Below are positions 16,545 to 23,431 of a stretch of 64,000 nt of DNA, one piece after another (the first letter of the stretch is position 1; each line of letters starts with the position of its first letter). Origin of the DNA: Glycomyces sp. YM15 (GTDB lineage: Bacteria; Actinomycetota; Actinomycetes; Mycobacteriales; Micromonosporaceae); contig NZ_JAERMK010000006.1 of the NCBI RefSeq assembly GCF_016918015.1, positions 4,199-68,198 on the forward strand. Direction: 5' to 3'. Under the pieces are notes generated by a model. It worked only from the letters and a program-made list of their open reading frames with translations, was not told the DNA's origin and searched no databases. Both the position numbers and the translations under genes were made by a program.

Positions 16545-16768
16545 CGGTCGCTCCGGGCTGGTGTGCGTCGGTTCGGGTGCGGGACCGCCCCAGCCTACAA
16601 GGCCGCCGTCACGGAGCGTGGTATATCAAAGGCCCCAAAGGGGACGAACCGGGGAGGGATCGGCGGGGATATCGGCGGGCGCGGCGGGCCCGACGGCCCC
16701 TGAACATGACAATGCGCGCCGGCTGTCCCGCAGCAGGCGCGCTGGTGTTCCGTTGTCGCGAGACGAAA
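16545..16768. other. Non-coding spacer between smc and a small gene
   Basis: This stretch has no reading frame with a plausible start and no clear hairpin terminator. It contains a short AT-rich patch (GTGGTATATCAAAG, about 16619) that could hold the smc promoter, but no spaced -35/-10 pair is convincing. Confidence 0.5.
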
Positions 16769-16957
16769 CTAGGTCAACGCGGGCTCTTGCAGCCGCATCA
16801 ACTCCTCGACATGATCGTGCTCGATCTCGTCTTCTCGGGCCCGCAGCTCGGCAAGCTCGGACTCGAGGTTACGTACTCGCGCGCGTAGCTGGACCACTTC
16901 TTCGAGCAGGCGCTTGTTGGGAGCCTGGCCGATGTGGCCGTAGAGGGCTTTCGCCAT
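16769..16957 (-). CDS. Small coiled-coil protein conserved in actinomycetes
   Basis: A 62-residue protein starting MAKALYGHIGQAPN, a start that recurs in short actinobacterial proteins of unknown role. Residues 16-50 have a heptad-like pattern (LLEEVVQLRARVRNLESEL) and predict a coiled coil; there is no membrane segment. The start is well defined: GGAG lies five bases before the ATG. It stands alone between smc and a non-coding stretch. Protein-protein contact through the coil is the only role I can suggest. Confidence 0.8.
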   Translation of the reverse strand: MAKALYGHIGQAPNKRLLEEVVQLRARVRNLESELAELRAREDEIEHDHVEELMRLQEPALT

Positions 16958-17307
16958 GGTTTCTCCTTGCGATCACGTCGACTGGTGGCGTTGGCGTACG
17001 CACCATGAAAACGTCGCATTTTGCTGAGTGAATTTTTTTAGCCGCTGGGGCCGATTGCCCCTAGCCGGACCAGTGGAGCACGGCTCGTGAACACTGGCCG
17101 TCTCCTGACATCATCCGCCTGATCGACGGTTCTCGTCAAGCTTTGCACATGCTTTGCCCACTGGATTCGACGGGGGTCACACCTGAGGGGGGTGCCTCGC
17201 GGCCGATCGCGGCCGAACTGGTCCGTGCACGGGCCGCCAGAACCTGGTAAGGTCCCGGAAAATCCGAACGATCTACACGTAACGCCACGTGACGAGGCCG
17301 TACCCTC
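16958..17307. other. 350-bp spacer between divergent genes
   Basis: This intergenic stretch separates the small coiled-coil gene (minus) from the CAP-domain gene (plus). It has a run of seven T near 17033-17039 that reads as an A-rich, UP-element-like tract on the minus strand, and a short stem GGGGC-CGATT-GCCCC at 17047-17061. I see no convincing promoter pair, and nothing that resembles the c-di-AMP riboswitch that precedes some cell-wall genes. Confidence 0.5.
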
Positions 17308-18048
17308 ATGCGAAGACTCCAGGGCGGACGCCACCGCGACCGCGCCGAGCAGCGCCGCCGGATGCTCATGATCATCCCGGCGGTCTTCGGCCTCACGGCC
17401 GGCGCGACCTCACTGTGGGCGCTCGGATCGCCACTCGACGGCCTCGCCGTCTCAGGCGACGCCCCCACCACCGCAGTCGTCGAGACCACCCCCGCGGAAG
17501 ACCCCTCGTCCCCTGAGGCCCCGGGGCAGGCCGCGCCCGGCGAAGCGGGCATGCGCACGCAGGAGGCCGAGGAAGTCCCCACCACCGAGACGCCCGAGGA
17601 GACCACCGAGGCGCCTACCGAAGCCGACGACGGCGGATCGGGCGACGGCGAGGGCGGGGCCGAATCCAGCCCCCACGCCGACGTCGAGGCCGCCGTGGCC
17701 GACCTCGTGAACGATGAGCGCGCCGAAGCCGGTTGCGGCGCCTTGGAACGCGACCCCCGCCTCGACGCGGCCGCCCGCCTCCACGCGGAGGACATGGCGG
17801 TCAACGACTACTTCGACCACACCTCGCAGGACGGCCGCGGCCCGACCGAACGGGCCGCCGAGCAGGGCTACGAAGGCGGCGTCGGCGAGAACATCGCCGC
17901 GGGATACCCGGACGCCGAGGCCGTGATGGAGGGCTGGATGCACTCCGACGGGCACCGAGCCAACATCCTCAACTGCGGTTACAGCGTGATCGGCATCGGC
18001 GTCGCCGACCGCGACGGCACCCTCTACTGGGTCCAGAACTTCGGGTAG
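17308..18048 (+). CDS. Secreted CAP-domain (SCP/PR-1-like) protein
   Basis: A 246-residue exported protein. A basic start and a hydrophobic segment (MLMIIPAVFGLTAGATSLWAL) form a signal peptide or anchor; about 80 residues rich in Pro, Thr and Glu follow as a low-complexity stalk; residues 125-246 are a CAP domain, with VNDERAEAGCGALERD, HAEDMAVNDYFDHTSQDG, VGENIAAGYPDAEAVMEGW, HSDGHRANILN and the terminal YWVQNFG. Two Cys could form a disulfide. Bacterial CAP proteins are secreted; their activity is mostly unknown. GAGG lies ten bases before the ATG. It starts a plus-strand group with the LuxR regulator and mutM. Confidence 0.93.
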   Translation: MRRLQGGRHRDRAEQRRRMLMIIPAVFGLTAGATSLWALGSPLDGLAVSGDAPTTAVVETTPAEDPSSPEAPGQAAPGEAGMRTQEAEEVPTTETPEETTEAPTEADDGGSGDGEGGAESSPHADVEAAVADLVNDERAEAGCGALERDPRLDAAARLHAEDMAVNDYFDHTSQDGRGPTERAAEQGYEGGVGENIAAGYPDAEAVMEGWMHSDGHRANILNCGYSVIGIGVADRDGTLYWVQNFG

Positions 18049-18202
18049 CGAGCCTGCATTATCGCAGGTGAAGACCGCTGGAACCTCTTACTGTCGTCCA
18101 TCCGACTCAACGCTGGACTGAATGATTACCAACAGTCATGCTGGGATGGCCGCCCGCTGAGGCGCGCATCTGGGGAGGCGACCAAAAAACCTGAAGGACG
18201 AG

Positions 18203-18844
18203 GTGCCAACCGTGCGTGTCATGCTGTACGACCCGAATCAGGTCTTCTCCGCCAGCATTCGACCCCTGCTCCACCGACGCGGTGACATCCCAGTGGAGGC
18301 CAGGACCGCGAAAGCGCTCGTGGCGGCGGATGCGCAGATCGACTGCTGCCTGGTCGCACTCGAGGCGGTCTCCCGGAACCGGGTCCTGACCGACTGCAAG
18401 CGGCCGCTCTTCCTCATCACCGACCGCGAGGACGGCTCGGTCCTCCGCAAAGCCGTCTCGGTCTCCGCCGCCGGGATAGCCAACACCCACATCATGCCCG
18501 GCGACCTGCTGGAAGCCATCGACCGCGGGCTCCTCAGTCCGCCCTACTACGATCCGCAGCTCCTGCGCGCGGCCCTTCAGCCGGCCCCACTCCTCGGCGA
18601 GCACGACGCACTCGAACTCGCGCACCATCTGACACCGAGAGAGGACGACGTGCTGCGCCGCATCGTCCGCGGCGAGCCCACGGCGCAGATGGCCACGCAG
18701 ATGGGCGTCTCGGTGTCCACCGTCCGCTCGCACGTCCAGAACGTGCTCGGCAAACTCGGCGTCAACTCGCGGCTCGCGGCCATCGCCTTCGCCATCAACT
18801 ACGGCATCGACACGGTCAGGGAGCAGCACCCGCAGCTCAGCTGA
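18203..18844 (+). CDS. Orphan LuxR-family regulator with degenerate receiver
   Basis: A 213-residue DNA-binding regulator. The C-terminal 65 residues are a clear LuxR-type HTH (LTPREDDVLRRIVRGEPTAQ, then MATQMGVSVSTVRSHVQNVL). The N-terminal 130 residues have the length and beta/alpha rhythm of a response-regulator receiver (VRVMLYDPNQVFSASIRPLL), but the acidic pocket is reduced, the phospho-acceptor Asp position reads Ala (DCCLVALEAV), and the conserved Lys is missing (GIANTHIMPGDLLEAI). It is therefore unlikely to be switched by phosphorylation. No sensor kinase is nearby. The GTG start has GAAGGACGAG in front. Confidence 0.88.
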   Translation: MPTVRVMLYDPNQVFSASIRPLLHRRGDIPVEARTAKALVAADAQIDCCLVALEAVSRNRVLTDCKRPLFLITDREDGSVLRKAVSVSAAGIANTHIMPGDLLEAIDRGLLSPPYYDPQLLRAALQPAPLLGEHDALELAHHLTPREDDVLRRIVRGEPTAQMATQMGVSVSTVRSHVQNVLGKLGVNSRLAAIAFAINYGIDTVREQHPQLS

Positions 18845-18885
18845 GCCGCGGGAGCGGCGCGCTCCCGAAGGCCCATACTTGAGCG

Positions 18886-19716
18886 GTGCCAGAACTTCCC
18901 GAAGTAGAGACCGTCCGCCGCGGGGTCGATCAGGCCTTCCGCGGCGGACGCATTCACAGCGTCGAGGTCTACAACCCGCGGACCGTGCGCCGCCACGCCC
19001 CCGGCGTCGACGATTTCTGCAGGCACGTGCAAGGGCTCACGATCACCGGCAGCGGGCGCCGCGGCAAGTTCATGTGGCTCGAACTCGATGACCGCCGGGC
19101 CCTCGTGTGCCACCTCGGCATGAGCGGCCAGTTCCTGGTGATCACCCACGAGCGCGAGGCGCACAAGCACCTGCGGGTCCGGCTGCGTTTCACCGACGGA
19201 CGCGAACTGTGGTTCGTCGATCAGCGCACGTTCGGGTTCCTGGAACTGGCCGAGATGGACGGGCCGGTGCCGGCGACCTTGGCGCACATCGCCCCTGACG
19301 TGTTCGAGGACGAGTTCGACGCGGACGCCTGCGTCGCGAAGCTCCTGCGTCGCCGCATCGAGGTCAAGAAGGCCCTGCTCGACCAGCGCTGGATCAGCGG
19401 CGTCGGGAACATCTACGCCGACGAGGCGCTGTGGCGCGCCCGACTGCGCGGCAGGAGAAGCGGCGACTCGATCTCGAAGCGCAAGGCCATGGAGCTGATC
19501 GGCCACGTCAAGGACGTGCTCGCCGAGGCGCTCGACGCGGGAGGGACCTCGTTCGACAGGCTGTACGTCGACGCCAACGGCGAGAACGGGTACTTCGCCC
19601 GCGAACTCGCGGTCTACGGCCGTGCGGGACAGCCGTGCAAACGCTGCGGCACGCCGATCAGACGGGAGGTCATCGGCGACCGATCGGCCCACTACTGCCC
19701 GAAATGCCAGCGTTGA
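18886..19716 (+). CDS. mutM: Formamidopyrimidine-DNA glycosylase
   Basis: A 276-residue Fpg/MutM that removes 8-oxoguanine and formamidopyrimidines from DNA and cleaves the strand. The start PELPEVETVRRGV provides the catalytic Pro and Glu; the conserved Lys lies in GRRGKFMWLEL; a helix-two-turns-helix part includes WISGVGNIYADEALW; the C-terminal zinc finger has CKRCGTPI and CPKC. GTG start. In many actinomycetes mutM follows rnc in the same direction upstream of smc; here it sits between them but on the opposite strand with the CAP and LuxR genes. Confidence 0.96.
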   Translation: MPELPEVETVRRGVDQAFRGGRIHSVEVYNPRTVRRHAPGVDDFCRHVQGLTITGSGRRGKFMWLELDDRRALVCHLGMSGQFLVITHEREAHKHLRVRLRFTDGRELWFVDQRTFGFLELAEMDGPVPATLAHIAPDVFEDEFDADACVAKLLRRRIEVKKALLDQRWISGVGNIYADEALWRARLRGRRSGDSISKRKAMELIGHVKDVLAEALDAGGTSFDRLYVDANGENGYFARELAVYGRAGQPCKRCGTPIRREVIGDRSAHYCPKCQR

Positions 19717-19851
19717 GCCACGCTTTCGGGTGACACGAGCGCCACCGGGCCACCGTTTCGTCGGACCCCCGCGCCACGCTGGAGGCTACATTCCCCTCTC
19801 GTGGTGGGTGGGGGTTGGTGGACGGGGGTTTCGGCCGCGGCGCAAACGCGA

Positions 19852-19879
19852 GGGGCGGAACCGAAACCGGTTCCGCCCC
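19852..19879. terminator. Terminator hairpin between mutM and rnc
   Basis: A perfect 11-bp stem, GGGGCGGAACC with GGTTCCGCCCC, closes a GAAACC loop. It lies between the converging mutM and rnc genes and can serve both. Confidence 0.75.
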
Positions 19880-19883
19880 CTCT

Positions 19884-19918
19884 TCGCGAAGCCTGCAAGT
19901 CATGAAGCCGCTTCGCGA
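19884..19918. terminator. Second hairpin downstream of rnc
   Basis: A 9-bp perfect inverted repeat, TCGCGAAGC (19884-19892) and GCTTCGCGA (19910-19918), lies directly after the rnc stop on its strand. It may be a second part of the convergent termination region. Confidence 0.5.
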
Positions 19919-19929
19919 CTATGTCGTGA

Positions 19930-20646
19930 TCACCGCTGTTTCACGCCCAGGCGTTCTGACAGGACCTGCCAGGCCAGCTGGGCGGCGATCTGCTCGGCGT
20001 CCTTCTTGGAACCGCCGGAGCCCTCGCCGAACTCCTCGCCGGCCACGACCGCCCAGGCCGTGAACTGCTTGGCGTGGTCGGGTCCGGACTCGCTGATCCG
20101 GTACTCGGGCACGCCGAGTCCGGAGTCGGCCGTCAACTCCTGAAGGCTGGTCTTCCAGTCCAGGGCCGCGCCCTGACCGGCCGCGGCCTCCATGAGCGGG
20201 TCGAAGAACCGGTGCACCACGGTCTTGGCCGTTTCCACGCCGTACTGCAGGTAGACGGCGCCGAGCAGCGCCTCCACCGCATCGGCGAGGATCGAGTTCT
20301 TGCCGCGACCGCCCGAGGTCTCCTCGCCCTTGCCGAGCAGGAGATGCGGGCCGATCCCGCCGGCGCCCATGCGACGCGCCACCCCGGCCAGCGCCTTCAT
20401 GTTCACCACGGACGCGCGCAGGCGCGCGAGCTGCCCTTCGGGCAGGTCGGGGTGATCCTGGTAGAGCGCGGTGGTGACCACCAGGCTGAGCACGGAGTCC
20501 CCGAGGAACTCCAGGCGCTCATTGGTGGGCAGTCCGCCGTGCTCGTAGGCGTAGGAGCGGTGTGTCAGGGCGAGACGCAGCAGTTCGGGGTCGATATCGC
20601 TGACCCCGAACACCGCTTCGAAATGTTGTACTGCCTTGTCGCCCAT
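19930..20646 (-). CDS. rnc: Ribonuclease III
   Basis: A 238-residue double-strand-specific endoribonuclease that processes rRNA precursors and structured mRNAs. The catalytic domain shows the family signature [17 protein letters not shown] and the second acidic site [15 protein letters not shown]; the C-terminal ~70 residues are a double-stranded-RNA-binding domain ([14 protein letters not shown] to [16 protein letters not shown]). Length is normal. It follows rpmF by 13 bases, the conserved rpmF-rnc pair. Confidence 0.96.
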   Translation of the reverse strand: MGDKAVQHFEAVFGVSDIDPELLRLALTHRSYAYEHGGLPTNERLEFLGDSVLSLVVTTALYQDHPDLPEGQLARLRASVVNMKALAGVARRMGAGGIGPHLLLGKGEETSGGRGKNSILADAVEALLGAVYLQYGVETAKTVVHRFFDPLMEAAAGQGAALDWKTSLQELTADSGLGVPEYRISESGPDHAKQFTAWAVVAGEEFGEGSGGSKKDAEQIAAQLAWQVLSERLGVKQR

Positions 20647-20659
20647 GTGCGGGAGGACT

Positions 20660-20833
20660 TTAGGCCTCGAGGACCTGACGGCCCCTGTAGGTGCCGCAGG
20701 TCTCGCAGACCTGGTGGCCGCGCTTCTTGGCGTGGCACTGCGGGCACTCGATCAACTGGATCGGGGCAGCTTTCCACTGCGACCGACGGTGTCGGGTGTT
20801 GCTGCGCGACATACGACGCTTCGGAACAGCCAC
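20660..20833 (-). CDS. rpmF: Ribosomal protein L32
   Basis: A 57-residue large-subunit ribosomal protein, read directly from the minus strand. It starts [20 protein letters not shown] from a GTG and has a zinc ribbon with CPQC and CETC. The zinc-binding Cys are intact, so this is the zinc-containing form. It lies between the DUF177 gene and rnc, the usual bacterial order yceD-rpmF. Confidence 0.95.
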   Translation of the reverse strand: MAVPKRRMSRSNTRHRRSQWKAAPIQLIECPQCHAKKRGHQVCETCGTYRGRQVLEA

Positions 20834-20866
20834 TTCAGAACTCCATACCTATACGCTTACGCTGTG

Positions 20867-21436
20867 CTATTTCGATTCGCCGTCATTGTCGGCGAGTCGA
20901 AGCTTCTCCAAGCCCGCCCAACGGGGGTCCACGGTCTCGTGAACGTGGTCGTCGGGCAGTTCGTCCCAGGGAACGCCGCATTCGGCGCACAATCCCGGGC
21001 AGTCAGGTCGGCACAGCGGGGTGACTGGCATCGCCAGCACCAGCGCGTCCCGGACCGCGGGCTCCAGATCGAGCAGATCCCCCTCGAGCCGCAAGATCTC
21101 GTCGGCTTCTGTGGTCGCTTCGGTGACGGAGCCTTCATAAGCGTACAGCTCCTGCACCTGGACGCTGAGAGCGTCCTGCACCGGTGCGAGGCACCTCGCA
21201 CACTCGCCTTCGGCGACCGCCTCGACCTGGCCGGTGGCGAGCACGCCTTCGCTGACGCCGGTGAGGTGGACGTCGAGGTCGAGGACCGCGCCCTGGGGGA
21301 CCGCGTACACCGCTTCGAGGCCGTAGGCCTCGGGTGCGGGGATCTCGCGCGCGACGTGCATCGTCGTGCCCGCGCCACGCAGCTCCGCGGTGTCGAACAC
21401 CAGCGGCGCGGCGGGATCCAGAGCGGTCGTCGTCAT
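20867..21436 (-). CDS. DUF177 (YceD-like) protein
   Basis: A 189-residue protein of the DUF177/YceD family, usually encoded beside rpmF and linked to 23S rRNA or ribosome assembly in other organisms. The family's Cys pairs are present (GECARCLAP in the middle; CRPDCPGLCAECG towards the end), followed by DPRWAGLEKLRL near the C-terminus. No membrane segment. It is 33 bases upstream of rpmF in the same direction. Its exact function in actinomycetes is not established. Confidence 0.92.
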   Translation of the reverse strand: MTTTALDPAAPLVFDTAELRGAGTTMHVAREIPAPEAYGLEAVYAVPQGAVLDLDVHLTGVSEGVLATGQVEAVAEGECARCLAPVQDALSVQVQELYAYEGSVTEATTEADEILRLEGDLLDLEPAVRDALVLAMPVTPLCRPDCPGLCAECGVPWDELPDDHVHETVDPRWAGLEKLRLADNDGESK

Positions 21437-21605
21437 GGGTGTACTGCGGTCCTTCGATAGGGAGGTGCGCCTCGATCGAGGCCGACCGGTAATGCTACAT
21501 CAGCGGCGGCAGCGGCCCCAACCCAGGTGGCGGGCACCGTGACGCGACTCCTGCCCCTGGACGCGGGCGCGCGGGAGCACCGGCCGTCGCCGGTCGGCGC
21601 ACTCC

Positions 21606-22145
21606 CTAGAATTGCGGCAGCGGCTTCTCTTCTTCGACGGGTTCCTGCGGCGAGGGCGCGAAGGTGCCGATCTCCCGGAGGGTGTGCATCTTGTCGCGGC
21701 CGCGCTCCACGCCCGAGAGGGCGCGGTGCAGGAACTGCTCGAAGTTGGCGAGCGTCGTGTCGACGTACTCGTCCACCTCGTCGCGCAGCCGCTGCGCCTC
21801 GCCGCGGGCCTCCGCGATGATGCGGTTGCCCTCGTGCTCGGCGGAGACGGTGATCTCGTGGCGGGAGACGAGCCGCGCGTGCTCGGTCTCGCCCTCGGTG
21901 ATGATCCGCTCGGCTTCGCGTTCGCCGGCGTCGATGATCTTGTCGCGCTCTTGGAGCATGGCCTCGGCGCGACGCAGGTCGCCGGGGAGTTCGTTCTGGA
22001 GCTCTTCGAGCATGGCGATCATCTCGGCCCGGTCCACTTTGCAGGCCCGGGACATGGGCACGGCCTTGGCCTGCTCCACGTAGGCGATGATCTCTTCGAT
22101 CCGGTCGAGCGCACCCACCGATTTGCTCCCGTCGATGTCAGTCAT
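21606..22145 (-). CDS. sepIVA: DivIVA-like septation protein (SepIVA)
   Basis: A 179-residue, mostly helical cytoplasmic protein. Residues 12-50 (RIEEIIAYVEQAKAVPMSRA) resemble the N-terminus of the mycobacterial septation factor SepIVA (Rv2927c family); residues 50-150 form a long charged coiled coil (LQERDKIIDAGEREAERIIT) like DivIVA proteins; the tail is Pro/Glu-rich. The location between the DUF177-rnc group and coaD matches the mycobacterial order. The expected role is at the division septum or growing cell wall; this is inferred from family and context. Confidence 0.85.
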   Translation of the reverse strand: MTDIDGSKSVGALDRIEEIIAYVEQAKAVPMSRACKVDRAEMIAMLEELQNELPGDLRRAEAMLQERDKIIDAGEREAERIITEGETEHARLVSRHEITVSAEHEGNRIIAEARGEAQRLRDEVDEYVDTTLANFEQFLHRALSGVERGRDKMHTLREIGTFAPSPQEPVEEEKPLPQF

Positions 22146-22180
22146 GGGGACATTGTCCCGGATGAGGGTGTGAAACGTGG

Positions 22181-22672
22181 CTAATCCTGCCCCAAACGCT
22201 CGATCAGTCGCGATTGGACGATTTCAGGCGCGTAGGGCGAGATGTCGCCGCCCCATTTCGCCACGTCCTTGACCATCGAGGACGACAGGAAGGAGTACAG
22301 GGGGTTGGTCGGAATGAAGACCGTCTCGATGCCTCGCAACCCGTAGTTCATTTGGGCCATCTGCAGTTCGTAGTCGAAGTCCGAGACCGCGCGGACGCCT
22401 TTGACGAGTACACCGGCGCCGTGCTTCTGGCAGAAGTCGACGACGAGCCCCCGGAAGGACGCCACTCGTATGTTGGGAATGTCCGTGGTGGTCTCGCGGA
22501 GGAGTTCCACCCGCTCCTCGACGCTGAACAGCGCGTTCTTGGAGGCGTTGTGGAAGACCGCGACCCAGACCTCATCGTACAGCTGGGCGGCGCGTCCGAA
22601 GATGTCGAGATGACCGTAGGTCACCGGATCGAATGAACCGGGGCACACGGCGATGCGAGCTTCAGGTTTCAC
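22181..22672 (-). CDS. coaD: Phosphopantetheine adenylyltransferase
   Basis: A 163-residue enzyme of coenzyme A synthesis that joins 4'-phosphopantetheine and ATP to dephospho-CoA. The nucleotidyltransferase signature is CPGSFDPVTYGHLDIF, and the second ATP loop reads SFLSSSMVKDVA. Start choice: the GTG at 22672 overlaps the rsmD stop by four bases (GTGA) and gives the normal length; an upstream in-frame ATG at 22744 would lie inside rsmD. It is coupled to rsmD as in many bacteria. Confidence 0.96.
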   Translation of the reverse strand: MKPEARIAVCPGSFDPVTYGHLDIFGRAAQLYDEVWVAVFHNASKNALFSVEERVELLRETTTDIPNIRVASFRGLVVDFCQKHGAGVLVKGVRAVSDFDYELQMAQMNYGLRGIETVFIPTNPLYSFLSSSMVKDVAKWGGDISPYAPEIVQSRLIERLGQD

Positions 22673-23226
22673 AGGGCGTGACCGTAGCAAAGGGCCGTGG
22701 TGCCGTAGCGCCGGACGCGGTCTTCTGCGATCTTGTCCGGCCACGGGACGGAGGCGTCCTTGCCGCCGCGTTCGACCACCACGTCGGCGTCCTCGGCGAG
22801 CCAGCCGTTCGCGACCAGCGCAACCAGCACATCGGCGATGGCGGTGTCGGTGACCGCGTAGGGCGGGTCGGCGAAGACGATGTCGAACGGCTCGACCGGT
22901 CCGTTCTGGAGGGCCTTCTCGACAGGGGCGCAGATCACTTCCGCGCCGGTGACGCCGAGGTCGGCGATGTTGCGGCGCAAGAGCTTCGCGGTGAGCACGT
23001 GCGACTCGACGAAGAGCGCCGACGCGGCACCGCGCGAGAGCGCCTCGAGGCCGACCGCGCCGGACCCGGCGTAGAGGTCGGCGAAGCGCAGTCCGTCGAG
23101 GTCGCCGCCGGGGGCGAGCGAGTTGAACAGCGCTTCGCGGACGCGGTCGGAGGTGGGCCGGGTGCGGTCCCCCGGGGGCGTGGCGAGGCGGCGGCCCTTG
23201 AGGCTGCCGGCGATGATCCTAGTCAT
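22669..23226 (-). CDS. rsmD: 16S rRNA (guanine-966 N2)-methyltransferase
   Basis: A 185-residue SAM-dependent methyltransferase that modifies G966 (E. coli numbering) of 16S rRNA in the small subunit. The start MTRIIAGSLKGRRLATP is characteristic. The SAM-binding motif is FADLYAGSGAVGLEALSRGA and the catalytic motif DPPYAV. Its stop overlaps the coaD start. About 200 bases without a gene separate it from recG. Confidence 0.94.
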   Translation of the reverse strand: MTRIIAGSLKGRRLATPPGDRTRPTSDRVREALFNSLAPGGDLDGLRFADLYAGSGAVGLEALSRGAASALFVESHVLTAKLLRRNIADLGVTGAEVICAPVEKALQNGPVEPFDIVFADPPYAVTDTAIADVLVALVANGWLAEDADVVVERGGKDASVPWPDKIAEDRVRRYGTTALCYGHAL

Positions 23227-23431
23227 TTGCCCCCAACAATAATGCGGCGCGGCGCGAGCCGTCAGTCGTGCCGCGGTGCGATGCGGGCGACCCGTCGCGC
23301 GGCGAGCGCCGCCGGTTCGCCGCGATGCGGCTCGCGGGTGTCCCTTCGGTGTTCACGGCGGTCGTCCGAGCACGGTGCACGCAGGACCGGGTCGTGGCCC
23401 CGAGCCTTCCAGCCTTCCCGATTCGCTCGGG

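Noticed and set aside
13086-16703. Very long open frame antisense to smc (about 1200 codons), and a similar one antisense to the mannosidase
   Set aside because: Third-position GC bias leaves the opposite strand open. These frames are Gly/Ala/Val/Asp-rich without domains, while the sense proteins have full family motifs.
17033-17061. T-run plus GGGGC/GCCCC stem as a terminator
   Set aside because: On the minus strand the tract after the stem is A, not T; on the plus strand the T-run precedes the stem.
16958-17307. c-di-AMP (ydaO-type) riboswitch before the CAP-domain gene
   Set aside because: The conserved core sequences of that riboswitch are not present.
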